Notes under the pieces: generated by a model | Seen by the model: the letters and a program-made list of their open reading frames with translations, nothing else | Told to the model about the DNA's origin: nothing | Databases searched by the model: none | Translations under genes and position numbers: made by a program | Part shown: in pieces, positions 43,901-52,356 of the stretch | Numbering within the stretch: the first letter of the stretch is position 1 | How the letters are laid out: each line of letters starts with the position of its first letter | Assembly (NCBI GenBank): GCA_965214955.1 | Contig: CBDCCU010000013.1 | Span: 186,001 to 250,000 of the forward strand | Direction: 5' to 3' | DNA: 64,000 bases | Source: Aliikangiella sp965214955 | GTDB taxonomy: Bacteria > Pseudomonadota > Gammaproteobacteria > Enterobacterales > Kangiellaceae

Positions 43901-45820
43901 GGTGATATGGCGGGAGATGTTTTTGGTAATGGTATGTTGTGCTCTCGCCATACAAAGCTAGTAGCCGCTTTTAACCATATGCATATTTTTATTGATCCTA
44001 ATCCTGATCCTGAAAAAAGTTTTATAGAAAGAGAACGTTTGTTTAACTTACCTCGCTCAAGCTGGGAAGATTATAATTCAAAATTAATTTCTAAAGGCGG
44101 TGGTATTTTTTCTAGAAGTGCCAAGTCAATTACCTTATCAGAAGAAATAAAAAAACTACTTGATATTGAAGAAAAGAAATTAACACCTAATCAGCTGATC
44201 AGTGCAATTTTAAAGTCTAAAGTTGATCTATTGTGGAATGGCGGAATAGGAACTTACATTAAAGCCAAAACAGAAACAAATGCCGATGTTGGTGATAGAG
44301 CTAATGATCATTTAAGAGTAAATGGTGAAGACTTACGCTGTGCAATTATTGGTGAGGGTGGAAATTTAGGCGTAACTCAGCTTGGTCGCGTTGAATACAT
44401 GAAACGTGGTGGTAGAGGTAATTCTGATTTTATCGACAATGCTGGCGGTGTTAACTGCTCTGATAATGAAGTTAATATTAAAATTTTATTAAATCAAATT
44501 GTTGCCGCAGGTGATATGACAGAAAAACAGCGCAATAAAATTTTATTAAGCATGACCAATGAAGTAGGAGACATCGTTCTTAGAGAAAACTACTTACAAG
44601 CCCAATCTATAAGCGTAAGCGAAGAGCGCTCTGAAAAAATGGTAAAAGAGCTAATGCGTTTTATTGATTGGTTAGAAAAAGAAAATAAACTCGATAGAGA
44701 ACTAGAGTTTTTACCCAGTGATGAAGAATTAGTTGATCGTATTGCGCAAGGAAAAGGATTTACGCGCGCAGAAATTGCTGTTCTTACGGCATATGGAAAA
44801 ATGATATTAAAAGAAGAGTTGTGTACACAAGAAATATCGGATGATCCTTATTTTAAGTCAGTGCTAATTGATTATTTCCCTAAACCTATTCGCAAAAAGT
44901 TTGCAGAGCAAACCCAATTACACCCTCTAAAAGATGAAATTATTGCTATGCGTTTAGCCAACGAAATGGTTGATTACTTAGGAAGTAATTTTGTATTTAG
45001 AGCAATGGATGAAACTGGTGCTACACCTAGTGAAGTTGCAATTTGTTTTACCCTAGCAAAAGAAATTTTTGAATTACCCGAGTTATGGAAGCAGATTGAG
45101 GGGCTCGATCATTTAGTGCCAGCTTCAATTAAGCATAATATGATTTATCAAACTCAAAGAATGGCAAGACGATGTACTCGTTGGTTTATTCATCAACGTA
45201 GAAAAAGTATAGCCATTAATGAAGGTATAGCACACTTTAAAAACGAAGTATTAGCGCTACAAAAGTGTATTCATAAGGTTTTAGACAAAGAAGAAAACAA
45301 AGCCATTCAAGCTGGAATTAAACATTGGGTTAATCAAAATGTACCGAAAAAACTAGCAACAAAAATTGCTTATTTAAGCACCATGTTTTCTGCGCTTGAT
45401 ATTGCTGAAATGGCTCAGTTATCTAAACAGAATGTACCATTAGTTAGTGAAGTTTACTTTAAACTTGGTGCTAAATTAGAACTGCATTGGTTTTTAGAGC
45501 AAATTAATTTACAGCCTGTTGATAATCATTGGCAAGCATTTGCAAGAGCTTCATTTAGAGAAGATTTAGATTCGCAACAACGCAGTTTAACTGTCGCTGT
45601 ATTGCATATGTCGAATGAGTCGCAAAGTGCTGAAGAAAAAATTATTAATTGGATTGTTGAAAATTCTATTTTATTATCTAGATGGCAGCAAATGCTAGCC
45701 GACTTTAGAAATAGTAAGCGACATGAATTTGCAAAATTTTCTGTTGCATTAAGAGAGCTTCAAATTTTAGTTAAAAGTAGTATTCGAGCCGCTGCGGAGA
45801 TGAGAGAAAATTTGGGATAA
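40952..45820 (+). CDS. gdhB: NAD-specific glutamate dehydrogenase, large (GDH-180 class)
   Basis: Oxidises glutamate to 2-oxoglutarate and ammonia with NAD+, mainly for glutamate catabolism. It has 1622 residues, the usual size for this class. A long N-terminal ACT-like regulatory part (about 1-680) precedes the catalytic core: RGGLRWSDR at about 810, KAQQVKNSVIVPVGAKGGFV with the substrate Lys, GDMAGDVFGNGML and GGIGTYIKA. A C-terminal helical extension follows from about 1150. An AAGGAA ribosome-binding site precedes the ATG. The symbol follows Pseudomonas usage. Confidence 0.97.
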   Translation: MSIEQKTYDTILFKNVIKLIESKFSAKQAKLVSQFAHYFCAGISSVDFDYKNANELYAPIVSLWNYMQNCDQECDVRVYTPEFETHGWHSKHTIIELVHKDMPFLVDSVRMELNRLGINIHLHIHTPLNITRDTQGKINTISRPQPDEPKSSITPMYLEIDRQLDDSELELIKNNLQEVLSDVWVSVSDWEKMKDQLSNVIERLNHLPKKLQNEKNSECKDFLEWISGNHFTLLGYTYYELKDDKESLKLVPKKGCELGLKTKASWAPKAYKLNDLPEGARNLILNNENLLVLTKLSAVSRVHRPAHLDYIGVKRVNEKGEIIGEDRFIGLYTSAAYNLNPMSIPVLRQKITAVQDRSGLTHVEHDHKVLKNILETYPRDELFQTGINNLYDTTIGILQIQERPIIRLFARRDPYGRFFSCLVYVPREIYTTKIRMAITGILKSAFGAISEPQFTTTFSESILARIHFSIPVENAEKVKYNLKEIEKDLHQATRSWEDNLQESLLSEFGEAEGKRLMQRYGKRFPVSYQEDSITQTAVLDIKHMESLSEANALSMLLYRSQEESGNNIGFKLFYRDKPKPLSDVLPMLENMGLNVIGESPYRIKPEGGAVRWISDFVMQHAQEQKLDLENTKEKFQDAFEKIWLEEAENDGFNRLVLAASLTWRETAIMRAYAKYMWQIGSAFSQQSVEETLASYPFIAKQLIELFFQKFDPSIKRSQKNIEITVNSILKALDKVANLDQDRILRRYIEIINATIRTNFFQTNDDGNSKNYISFKFEPRKISDIPQPAPMYEIFVYSPRVEGVHLRGGKVARGGLRWSDRREDFRTEILGLVKAQQVKNSVIVPVGAKGGFVCKKSLAGLTREQFIDEGIACYKIFISALLDITDNLVEGKLTPPKQVVRLDDDDPYLVVAADKGTATFSDIANGISEDYNFWLGDAFASGGSIGYDHKKMGITARGAWESVKRHFMEMGIDCQTTDFTAVGIGDMAGDVFGNGMLCSRHTKLVAAFNHMHIFIDPNPDPEKSFIERERLFNLPRSSWEDYNSKLISKGGGIFSRSAKSITLSEEIKKLLDIEEKKLTPNQLISAILKSKVDLLWNGGIGTYIKAKTETNADVGDRANDHLRVNGEDLRCAIIGEGGNLGVTQLGRVEYMKRGGRGNSDFIDNAGGVNCSDNEVNIKILLNQIVAAGDMTEKQRNKILLSMTNEVGDIVLRENYLQAQSISVSEERSEKMVKELMRFIDWLEKENKLDRELEFLPSDEELVDRIAQGKGFTRAEIAVLTAYGKMILKEELCTQEISDDPYFKSVLIDYFPKPIRKKFAEQTQLHPLKDEIIAMRLANEMVDYLGSNFVFRAMDETGATPSEVAICFTLAKEIFELPELWKQIEGLDHLVPASIKHNMIYQTQRMARRCTRWFIHQRRKSIAINEGIAHFKNEVLALQKCIHKVLDKEENKAIQAGIKHWVNQNVPKKLATKIAYLSTMFSALDIAEMAQLSKQNVPLVSEVYFKLGAKLELHWFLEQINLQPVDNHWQAFARASFREDLDSQQRSLTVAVLHMSNESQSAEEKIINWIVENSILLSRWQQMLADFRNSKRHEFAKFSVALRELQILVKSSIRAAAEMRENLG

Positions 45821-45867
45821 TATTTTAGTAATCAGATTTAAAACTGTGGCTATAAGAGGAGAATAAA

Positions 45868-46221
45868 ATGTCTTATGTTGATGGGTTTATTGTTGCTGTA
45901 CCAACAAAAAATAAAGCGAAATATATTGAACATGCAAAAATATCTGCCACAGTTTTTAAAGAGCATGGTGCACTTGAAGTTATTGAAGGTTGGGGCGATG
46001 ATGTACCAACTGGTGAGCTAACATCTTACCCCCAAGCAGTGCACTGCAAAGAAGACGAAACCGTCGTTTGTTCTTGGGTAAAGTGGCCATCAAAAACAGT
46101 AAGAGACAAAGGTTGGCAAGACATTATGGAAGATCCCAGAATGAAGCCTGATGTTAATCCAATGCCATTTGATGGTAAGCGCTTAATTTATGGTGGTTTT
46201 GAGCAAATAGACAATATGTAA
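45868..46221 (+). CDS. DUF1428 family protein (YbaA-like)
   Basis: A 117-residue soluble protein with an AGAGGAG ribosome-binding site. The start MSYVDGFIVAVPTKNKAKY and the conserved EGWGDDVP, FSWVKWPSK-type stretch (here CSWVKWPSK) and DPRMKP place it in DUF1428, a ferredoxin-like dimeric barrel fold of unknown function. It lies 47 bp after the glutamate dehydrogenase and could be on the same transcript. Confidence 0.92.
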   Translation: MSYVDGFIVAVPTKNKAKYIEHAKISATVFKEHGALEVIEGWGDDVPTGELTSYPQAVHCKEDETVVCSWVKWPSKTVRDKGWQDIMEDPRMKPDVNPMPFDGKRLIYGGFEQIDNM

Positions 46222-46313
46222 TTATACTTAAAAATTATATTTGCTATATTCGCTCAATCAAAAAATTAACAGAATTTAGTAAAACCAAAAGATTCTAGCA
46301 AAATCAACCAAGC

Positions 46314-46538
46314 CTAGTAATGTGGTGGTGGTGTTTCTAAATTGGCATCAATAATATTAGGACTTTGAATATCTTCAAGTTGGGTATTTAAACGCTCAAG
46401 TACTTTGGTTAGTTGTTTAATATCATTTTGTTGCTCAATCAGTGAGTGATTGAGCTTTTCTATCAAATCGTCTTGAAACATCACTTTGGTTTCAAGCTCC
46501 ATCACTCTTGCAGATAAGTTATTGTGGTTATCAGTCAT
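46314..46538 (-). CDS. slyX: SlyX protein
   Basis: A 74-residue coiled-coil protein. Heptad-patterned helices (RVMELETKVMFQDDLIEKL...) fill most of it, and the C-terminus ends TPPPHY, the SlyX signature. The function is unknown. It is 20 bp downstream of the glutathione peroxidase gene on the same strand, so the two are probably co-transcribed. Confidence 0.92.
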   Translation of the reverse strand: MTDNHNNLSARVMELETKVMFQDDLIEKLNHSLIEQQNDIKQLTKVLERLNTQLEDIQSPNIIDANLETPPPHY

Positions 46539-46558
46539 TATTTTCTCAGTTAAATCTG

Positions 46559-47047
46559 CTAGTTCGACAGTAAAGCTTTAATGTCGTTTTCTAACTGTTC
46601 TGGTTTATCTTTAGGAGCAAAGCGCTTTACAACGAGACCTTGTTGATTAACTAAAAATTTAGTGAAATTCCATTTTATTTTTTTAGTGCCAAAAACACCT
46701 GGAGCTTGTTCTTTAAGGTGAATATAAAGCGGATCGGCATTATCACCGTTTACTTCAACCTTGCTAAACATAGGAAAGCTGACTTTAAAGGTTAAATCGC
46801 AAAAGCTGGCAATTTCTTCATTGCTGCCAGGCTCTTGTTTGCCAAACTGGTTGCAAGGAAAACCTAAAATCTCAAAGCCTTGTGATTGGTATTTTTTGTA
46901 AAGCGATTCTAATCCTTTGTATTGTGGGGTAAAACCACATTTACTGGCGGTGTTAACAATTAATAAAACTTTATCGCGGTAACTCGATAACTCAACCGGA
47001 TTACCTGAAATATCGTTAACACTAAAATCGAAAATACTGTTTGACAT
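46559..47047 (-). CDS. Glutathione peroxidase family protein (BtuE-like)
   Basis: Thiol peroxidase of 162 residues that reduces organic hydroperoxides. The peroxidatic Cys is in VNTASKCGFTPQY (about residue 38), the conserved Gln in FPCNQFGKQEPG (about 73) and Trp in KWNFTKFLVN. The Cys in FPCNQF may act as the resolving residue, so electrons probably come from thioredoxin rather than glutathione. It has no signal peptide, so it is cytoplasmic. Confidence 0.93.
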   Translation of the reverse strand: MSNSIFDFSVNDISGNPVELSSYRDKVLLIVNTASKCGFTPQYKGLESLYKKYQSQGFEILGFPCNQFGKQEPGSNEEIASFCDLTFKVSFPMFSKVEVNGDNADPLYIHLKEQAPGVFGTKKIKWNFTKFLVNQQGLVVKRFAPKDKPEQLENDIKALLSN

Positions 47048-47171
47048 AACTTCACTCGATAGAAAGACAAAATAACAGGGTATAAATATTACACTTTATT
47101 GTGACATTTGATAAGCTTTGGCTCCCTTGCAATATAAAGAATAACCTGTTTTAGCAGGAAGTGGCGGTAAA

Positions 47172-48599
47172 ATGAAAACAATAACCCTATTTAAGAATGT
47201 ATTAATTGGACTAACTTTAGGCGCTAGCCTAATTAATGTTAGCGCAGTGGCTTCTGATAGTGATAAAGATAATAGTGATAAAGAAATTGAAGTGGTTGCT
47301 AAGATCAGAGATAAAGCCCTTAGTAGCAATTTACCTTATGAAATTCTTGAGTCTTTAACCACCGAAGTTGGCGCAAGAATGGCTGGCACCCCACAAGATG
47401 CACTTGCCGTTAAATGGGGAGTAGAAAAGTTTAAAGCACTAGGTTTTGATAAGGTGTGGACAGAGCCTGTTACCTTTGATACATGGACGCGTGGTCAAGA
47501 ATCAGCTTATGTAACTGCCCCTTATGTTCATGAGCTAAAAATTACTGCATTGGGCTTTAGTATTGGAACACCTAAAGATGGTATTGAAGCTGAGGTTATT
47601 CATTTTAAAACCATTGAAGATTTAATGCAGTCTAAACCCGATTCAGCCAAAGGAAAAATTGTTTTTATCAGTCATAAAATGAAAAAACATATCAAAGGGT
47701 TTCATTATGGTGCGGCGGTTAAAGCACGTAGCATTGGAGCGGTAGAAGCGGCTAAAAAAGGCGCGGTAGGAGTTATTATTCGCTCGATAGGAACTGATTC
47801 TCATCGTTTGCCTCATACGGGCATGATGCGCTATCAAAAAGGTATTAATAAAATACCAGCAGCGGCAATGTCTAACCCCGATGCCGACTTAATGATGCGA
47901 ATTTTTAGCCGTAATAAACCCGTTAAAATTAAAATGACAATGGATGCGATTGTGGGCAAAAAATATACCTCGCATAATGTGATTGGTGAAATGACAGGCA
48001 CCGAATTTCCAAATGAAAAAGTTATTATTGGTGGTCATTTAGATTCATGGGATTTAGGCACAGGTGCTGTTGATGATGGTGCTGGTGTAGCAATAACAAT
48101 GGCGGCAGCTAAGTTTATTGGTGATAGCACAGTTAGGCCAAAACGTACCGTTCGCGTGGTATTATTTGCCAATGAAGAGCAAGGTTTAGTTGGTGCAAGA
48201 GCTTATGCGGCAAAACATGCTAAAGACTTAGAAAACCACTTAACAGGTGCAGAGTCTGATTTTGGTGCAGGCAAAATTTATGAGTTTTCATCGAATATTT
48301 CCGATGATAATTTATCGGTAGTTAAAAAAATGCAAACCTTAATGGCACCGCTTGGAATTAGTTATGTTGGTAATAATGCTTCGCCAGGCCCAGATTTAAT
48401 TCCCATGTATCAACTAGGTATGTCGGTATTTAGACTACAACAAGACGGTACTGACTATTTTGACTTGCACCATACCGCTGATGATACCTTAGATAAAGTA
48501 GTACCAGAAAACCTATCGCAAAATGCGGCAGCTTATGCGGTATTTGCTTATATTGCTGCCAATAGCGAACATAAAATTACTCGCCCTAAAAAACAGTAA
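47172..48599 (+). CDS. M28 family zinc peptidase (carboxypeptidase Q-like), secreted
   Basis: A 475-residue secreted metallopeptidase. A signal peptide (about 1-27) is followed by a PA domain (about 130-260, inserted as in PGCP/carboxypeptidase Q proteins) and the catalytic domain. Zinc and catalytic residues are visible in GGHLDSWDLGTGAVDDGAG (His, Asp), NEEQGLVGARAY (Glu pair), the Asp in TGAESDFGAG, and DLHHTADDT (His). It should trim small peptides in the periplasm or outside. An AGGAAGTGG ribosome-binding site precedes the ATG. Confidence 0.92.
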   Translation: MKTITLFKNVLIGLTLGASLINVSAVASDSDKDNSDKEIEVVAKIRDKALSSNLPYEILESLTTEVGARMAGTPQDALAVKWGVEKFKALGFDKVWTEPVTFDTWTRGQESAYVTAPYVHELKITALGFSIGTPKDGIEAEVIHFKTIEDLMQSKPDSAKGKIVFISHKMKKHIKGFHYGAAVKARSIGAVEAAKKGAVGVIIRSIGTDSHRLPHTGMMRYQKGINKIPAAAMSNPDADLMMRIFSRNKPVKIKMTMDAIVGKKYTSHNVIGEMTGTEFPNEKVIIGGHLDSWDLGTGAVDDGAGVAITMAAAKFIGDSTVRPKRTVRVVLFANEEQGLVGARAYAAKHAKDLENHLTGAESDFGAGKIYEFSSNISDDNLSVVKKMQTLMAPLGISYVGNNASPGPDLIPMYQLGMSVFRLQQDGTDYFDLHHTADDTLDKVVPENLSQNAAAYAVFAYIAANSEHKITRPKKQ

Positions 48600-48659
48600 A
48601 TTAATTTATTATAGAGCTTTATGTGTTCATAGAGCTTCTTTTTATTCACAGGAATTACA

Positions 48660-49406
48660 ATGTCAGAACAATTAGTTTTAACCGAGCAAAAAGGCGCGGT
48701 TTTTGAAATTGCATTAAATCGTCCAGATAAAATGAATGCGCTTACCGATGCTATGTATGCATTGCTTAATGAGGCGCTTGATAGTGCTAGCACTAATAAT
48801 GAAATTAAAGTAGTTGTGTTAAAGAGTACCAGTAAGCATTTTAGTGCGGGCAATGATTTAGCTGATTTTTTAGAAACACCATTTAACTTAGAGAGTAATG
48901 TTGTGCAGTTTTTGCTAAAAATGGCGGCAATGAAAAAACCAGTAATCGCCGCCGTTGAAGGTGCTGCGGTTGGTATTGGGCTAACCATGTTATTACATTG
49001 TGATATGGTTTTTATTGGTGAAAAAGTAAAAATGTCAGTACCTTTTATGAAGCTAGGTTTAACACCAGAAGGCGGGGCGAGTGAATTATTGGCTAAACGC
49101 TGTAGTGATTTAAAAGCTAACGAATGGTTAATGACGGGGCGAACTATTTTTGCAGAAGAAGCGGTTAGCACAGGACTAGCTAATCAGTCATTTGCCAGTA
49201 TTGAAGGATTAAACGAGCATGTTGATGCTTTGGCACAAAAAATGGCTAAGAACTCTTTAGAGATCTTATTAAAAACGAAGGCTCTGCTTAAAGGCGAGGA
49301 TGTTGAATCAACTTTAGCGCTCATTAAAAAAGAAGCGGTTATATTTGGTCAGCAATTAAAAACTGAAGCTGCCCAAGCGGCATTTGCGGCATTTTTAAAC
49401 CGCTAA
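48660..49406 (+). CDS. Enoyl-CoA hydratase/isomerase family protein
   Basis: Crotonase-fold protein of 248 residues. The oxyanion-hole stretches are HFSAGNDLADFLE (about 63-75) and EGAAVGIGLTMLLHCDMVF (about 104-122). LTPEGGAS (about 138) has Glu in the position used by isomerases (Delta3,Delta2-enoyl-CoA isomerase) while the second hydratase Glu is replaced, so isomerase or accessory beta-oxidation activity is more likely than classic hydratase. An AGGA ribosome-binding site precedes the ATG. No other fad genes are adjacent. Confidence 0.88.
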   Translation: MSEQLVLTEQKGAVFEIALNRPDKMNALTDAMYALLNEALDSASTNNEIKVVVLKSTSKHFSAGNDLADFLETPFNLESNVVQFLLKMAAMKKPVIAAVEGAAVGIGLTMLLHCDMVFIGEKVKMSVPFMKLGLTPEGGASELLAKRCSDLKANEWLMTGRTIFAEEAVSTGLANQSFASIEGLNEHVDALAQKMAKNSLEILLKTKALLKGEDVESTLALIKKEAVIFGQQLKTEAAQAAFAAFLNR

Positions 49407-49414
49407 GCATATTT

Positions 49415-50794
49415 TTATTTAGCCACCAAAAAGGTACATACTAAAGTAATTAATAAAGTTCCAATTAAATTTAGGGCAAAACCATTTTTTGCCATTTGCA
49501 TAATGGGAACTTTATTGCTGCCATAAACAATAGCATTAGGCGCAGTAGCAACAGGAAGCATAAATGCACAACTGGCGCTCATTGCCGCTGGTAGCATTAA
49601 CAAGGCAGGGTCAAGATTAGCACTAATGGCTGCCGAGGCTAAAATAGGCATTAATAAGGCGGTGGTTGCGGTATTGCTGGTCATTTCTGTCATAAAGGTA
49701 ACGCAAAGTGCGATAGCCATTGCGACTAAAAATATGGGTAGGGTAGAAACACCTGCTAGTTTTTCACCAATTAATTGACTTAACCCGCTTGCTCCAAAGG
49801 CTTTAGCAATACAAATACCGCCAGCAAAAAGCAATAATACTCCCCATGGAATTTTATTTGCGGCTTCCCAGTCGAGTAGTTTGCCGCCCTTGCCATTAGG
49901 GATCATAAACAAAGCCACACAGGCAAGCATGGCAACGCTAGCATCATTAGCGCTGGTTAAGCCTGTGAGTTCGCGCCAGCCCCCAAAGGGCTCTGAGCGT
50001 GTGATCCAAAGTAAAGCCGTAACAGCAAACACCCACATCACGCGTTTTTCAATCGTTGTCCATTGACCCGTTACAGGTACCTCAATAACTAGATCATTTT
50101 TAATATTACGGGTGATCCAAAACATCATTATTGGAATAAAAATTAAAATTAAAGGAAGTGACCATTTCATCCAGCTTAAAAAGCCAAGGTTTTTGCCTGT
50201 GACTTCTTGATAAGTTGATAAAAACAGCGCATTGGGTGGTGTGCCAATTGGAGTACCTATGCCGCCAACGCTTGCAGCATAGGCAATACCTAATAGTAAA
50301 ACAACAGTGAGCTGTTTATCTTTGGTGTTTTCAACTGTAGCAAGAGCAACGGGTAGAAGCATTAATGTTGTTGCAGTATTAGAAATCCACATGCTTAATA
50401 ATGCTGCCGCAGCCATAAAACCCATAACAAGGCGTCTAGGCGAGCTTCCGCCAAACAGATTAACCATAATTAACGCAATGCGCTTATGAGCACCAGAATA
50501 AGACATTGATTGCGATAAAATAAAACCGCCCAGTAATAATAATATTAAATAATGACCATAAGACTGAGCAACTTGGCTTGGTGTGAGAATGCCTGTTAGC
50601 GGAAATACGGCTAAGGGGATCAGTGAGGTAATAGGAATAGGCACTGGCTCAAAAATCCACCAAATAGCACATAAAATGGTAACCGAAACCACAATGGCAA
50701 TATCGAAACTAAAGTCATTTGTTAATAAGATAAAGCCAACGGCTATCGCTAAAAGCGGGCAGATCCAAAGAAGATGATTTTTAAAGTTTTTCAC
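49415..50794 (-). CDS. DASS-family Na+/dicarboxylate (SLC13/CitT-like) symporter
   Basis: Inner-membrane transporter of 459 residues with about 11-12 TM segments. Two SNT motifs, ISNTATTLMLLPVALA (about 138) and TSNTATTALLMPILAS (about 375), form the sodium and carboxylate sites of the SLC13/DASS fold. GTPIGTPPNA is also typical. Likely substrates are C4-dicarboxylates, citrate or sulfate; the sequence does not decide. It uses a GTG start at 50794 and is convergent with the enoyl-CoA hydratase gene, with stops 8 bp apart. Confidence 0.92.
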   Translation of the reverse strand: MKNFKNHLLWICPLLAIAVGFILLTNDFSFDIAIVVSVTILCAIWWIFEPVPIPITSLIPLAVFPLTGILTPSQVAQSYGHYLILLLLGGFILSQSMSYSGAHKRIALIMVNLFGGSSPRRLVMGFMAAAALLSMWISNTATTLMLLPVALATVENTKDKQLTVVLLLGIAYAASVGGIGTPIGTPPNALFLSTYQEVTGKNLGFLSWMKWSLPLILIFIPIMMFWITRNIKNDLVIEVPVTGQWTTIEKRVMWVFAVTALLWITRSEPFGGWRELTGLTSANDASVAMLACVALFMIPNGKGGKLLDWEAANKIPWGVLLLFAGGICIAKAFGASGLSQLIGEKLAGVSTLPIFLVAMAIALCVTFMTEMTSNTATTALLMPILASAAISANLDPALLMLPAAMSASCAFMLPVATAPNAIVYGSNKVPIMQMAKNGFALNLIGTLLITLVCTFLVAK

Positions 50795-50883
50795 GTGATT
50801 TTACTGAGTTAGGCGTTTTTTTTTATATGAATAGAGTCTACACTTAACTTATATCTATCAACAATAAGAATATTGGTTTTTGT

Positions 50884-51537
50884 ATGAAGTTTGAAGAGCT
50901 TGGTCTAATGGTTGGCGGTGCAATGCAGCTACAAATTGGCGATAGCGGCGAGCAAAGGTATCCTGTTAGGTTTTACGGCATTAACCCTAAAGGTAGTGTC
51001 ATTGTTTCTGCTCCGCATTCTAGTGGCGATAAAATGATCTTTATTCGCGAAGGTCAGATGGTTAATTTGCGTTTTATGGTAAAAAATGTGGCGTCGGGCT
51101 TTTCCAGCCGTGTTATTGCTACTCGGGGACAACCTTATCCTTATGTGCATTTGGAAATACCTAAAGAAATTCAAACCGTAGAAGTTAGAAAAGATGTGAG
51201 AGTTTCTACAAACTTTAAAGTTACGGTAATGAATAAAACCCATAACTCATCGGCTTTAGTGGGTAAAGTGATTAATTTAAGCTGCTCAGGTGGGCGGTTA
51301 GAGTCTGGTAATAATATTGCTCATGTAGGCAATAAGTTAAATATTACTTTTAAAGTCGATATAGATGACATAGCTAGAATGCTTACCTTTGATGCCGATG
51401 TAATCAATGTAAAGCCTAAAAAAGAGGGGGATGGTTATAACTACGGATTTAACATTAATTCTATTGATGAAGAAGACCAAATAGCCCTTCATGCTTTTGT
51501 TTATCAAGAACTATTAAGAAACCTTTATATGTTATAA
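50884..51537 (+). CDS. PilZ-domain protein with YcgR-like N-terminal domain
   Basis: A predicted cyclic-di-GMP receptor of 217 residues. The N-terminal half (about 1-95) resembles the YcgR/flagellar-brake N-terminal domain. The PilZ domain carries RKDVR (Arg102, Arg106, the RxxxR motif) and NLSCSGG (131-137, the D/NxSxxG motif), so c-di-GMP binding should be intact. It may act on motility or surface attachment. No flagellar genes are adjacent; an HD-GYP phosphodiesterase-like gene lies at the end of the window. Confidence 0.9.
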   Translation: MKFEELGLMVGGAMQLQIGDSGEQRYPVRFYGINPKGSVIVSAPHSSGDKMIFIREGQMVNLRFMVKNVASGFSSRVIATRGQPYPYVHLEIPKEIQTVEVRKDVRVSTNFKVTVMNKTHNSSALVGKVINLSCSGGRLESGNNIAHVGNKLNITFKVDIDDIARMLTFDADVINVKPKKEGDGYNYGFNINSIDEEDQIALHAFVYQELLRNLYML

Positions 51538-51612
51538 ATATCTAGGGGCTCGATTAATAGTTCTTAGGCAAAACGGTTAAATATAATTATTTTATTGAAG
51601 TTGGTTTTAGAT

Positions 51613-51655
51613 TTGACTGGGATCATTTTTCAATTGACGCTAGTCGCGTTACAAT
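51613..51655 (+). promoter_or_regulatory. Candidate FNR-type site and promoter of the ccm operon
   Basis: TTGACTGGGATCAT (51613-51626) matches the FNR consensus TTGAT-N4-ATCAA at 8 of 10 positions. TACAAT (51650-51655) is a good -10; 17 bp upstream TTTTCA is a weak -35. With a start near 51661-51662, the site is centred at about -42, the class II activator position. FNR control of ccm genes is known in E. coli. Confidence 0.55.
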
Positions 51656-51729
51656 GCGCACAACTTTTTTAAATGCACTATTTTAAGCATTTATAGTTCG
51701 ACCAAAGTGTCGTATCGAGATAATCAATA

Positions 51730-52356
51730 ATGAAGCAAACGCCCAGTTGCGTATTAGAAGTTAACAATTTAGGGATCAGGCGCTCCGAAAGATGGCTTTT
51801 TCGTGATCTTTCATTTCAGTTGTCAGCCAATGAGATTATTCAGGTTGTTGGTCAAAACGGGGCAGGTAAAACCAGTTTACTCCGTTCATTGTGCGGCTTG
51901 CTAGGTCATGCTGAGGGCGATATTAATTGGTGTGAAATCAATCAGTTACCTTGTTTGCCTCTTTATATTGGTCATCTTCCTGCGGTAAAGCCAGAACTCA
52001 CTGTTTTTGAAAACCTTAAATATCACCCCATTGCTGGTCAATTCTTAGATGATATACACATTGAAGATGCGGTTAATGAGGTGAGACTTGGCGGTTATTT
52101 AGAAACGCCAACAAGGCATTTATCGGCGGGACAAACACGAAGAGTAGGGTTAGCACGGTTGTTATTAGCCAATACTCCTTGCTGGATTTTAGATGAGCCG
52201 TTTACTTCATTAGATGTTGAAGGGTGCCGTTGGCTAGAAATTAAAATGCAAAACTTTGCGCAAAGCGGTGGTAGCATTTTGCTTACAAGCCATCAGCCAG
52301 TTAATTTAAAAAATAACATTCGCACACTTGAACTTAAAGCGCCGGAGTTAACCTAA
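51730..52356 (+). CDS. ccmA: Cytochrome c maturation ABC transporter, ATP-binding subunit CcmA
   Basis: ATPase of the CcmABCD complex, which releases holo-CcmE from CcmC using ATP. It has 208 residues. Walker A is VGQNGAGKTSLL (about 38-49), the ABC signature is HLSAGQTRRVGLARL and Walker B is CWILDEPF. The signature LSAGQ is intact. It is the first gene of the operon, after a candidate FNR-type promoter; ccmB starts at the base after its stop. Confidence 0.97.
   Translation: MKQTPSCVLEVNNLGIRRSERWLFRDLSFQLSANEIIQVVGQNGAGKTSLLRSLCGLLGHAEGDINWCEINQLPCLPLYIGHLPAVKPELTVFENLKYHPIAGQFLDDIHIEDAVNEVRLGGYLETPTRHLSAGQTRRVGLARLLLANTPCWILDEPFTSLDVEGCRWLEIKMQNFAQSGGSILLTSHQPVNLKNNIRTLELKAPELT

Noticed and set aside
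48548..49171. Long open frame (about 207 codons) antisense to the enoyl-CoA hydratase gene
   Set aside because: The sense frame is a clear crotonase protein; the antisense product matches nothing recognisable.
51634..51655. TTGACG and TACAAT as a sigma-70 promoter before ccmA
   Set aside because: The spacer would be only 10 bp. The -10 was kept with a weak TTTTCA at 17 bp instead.
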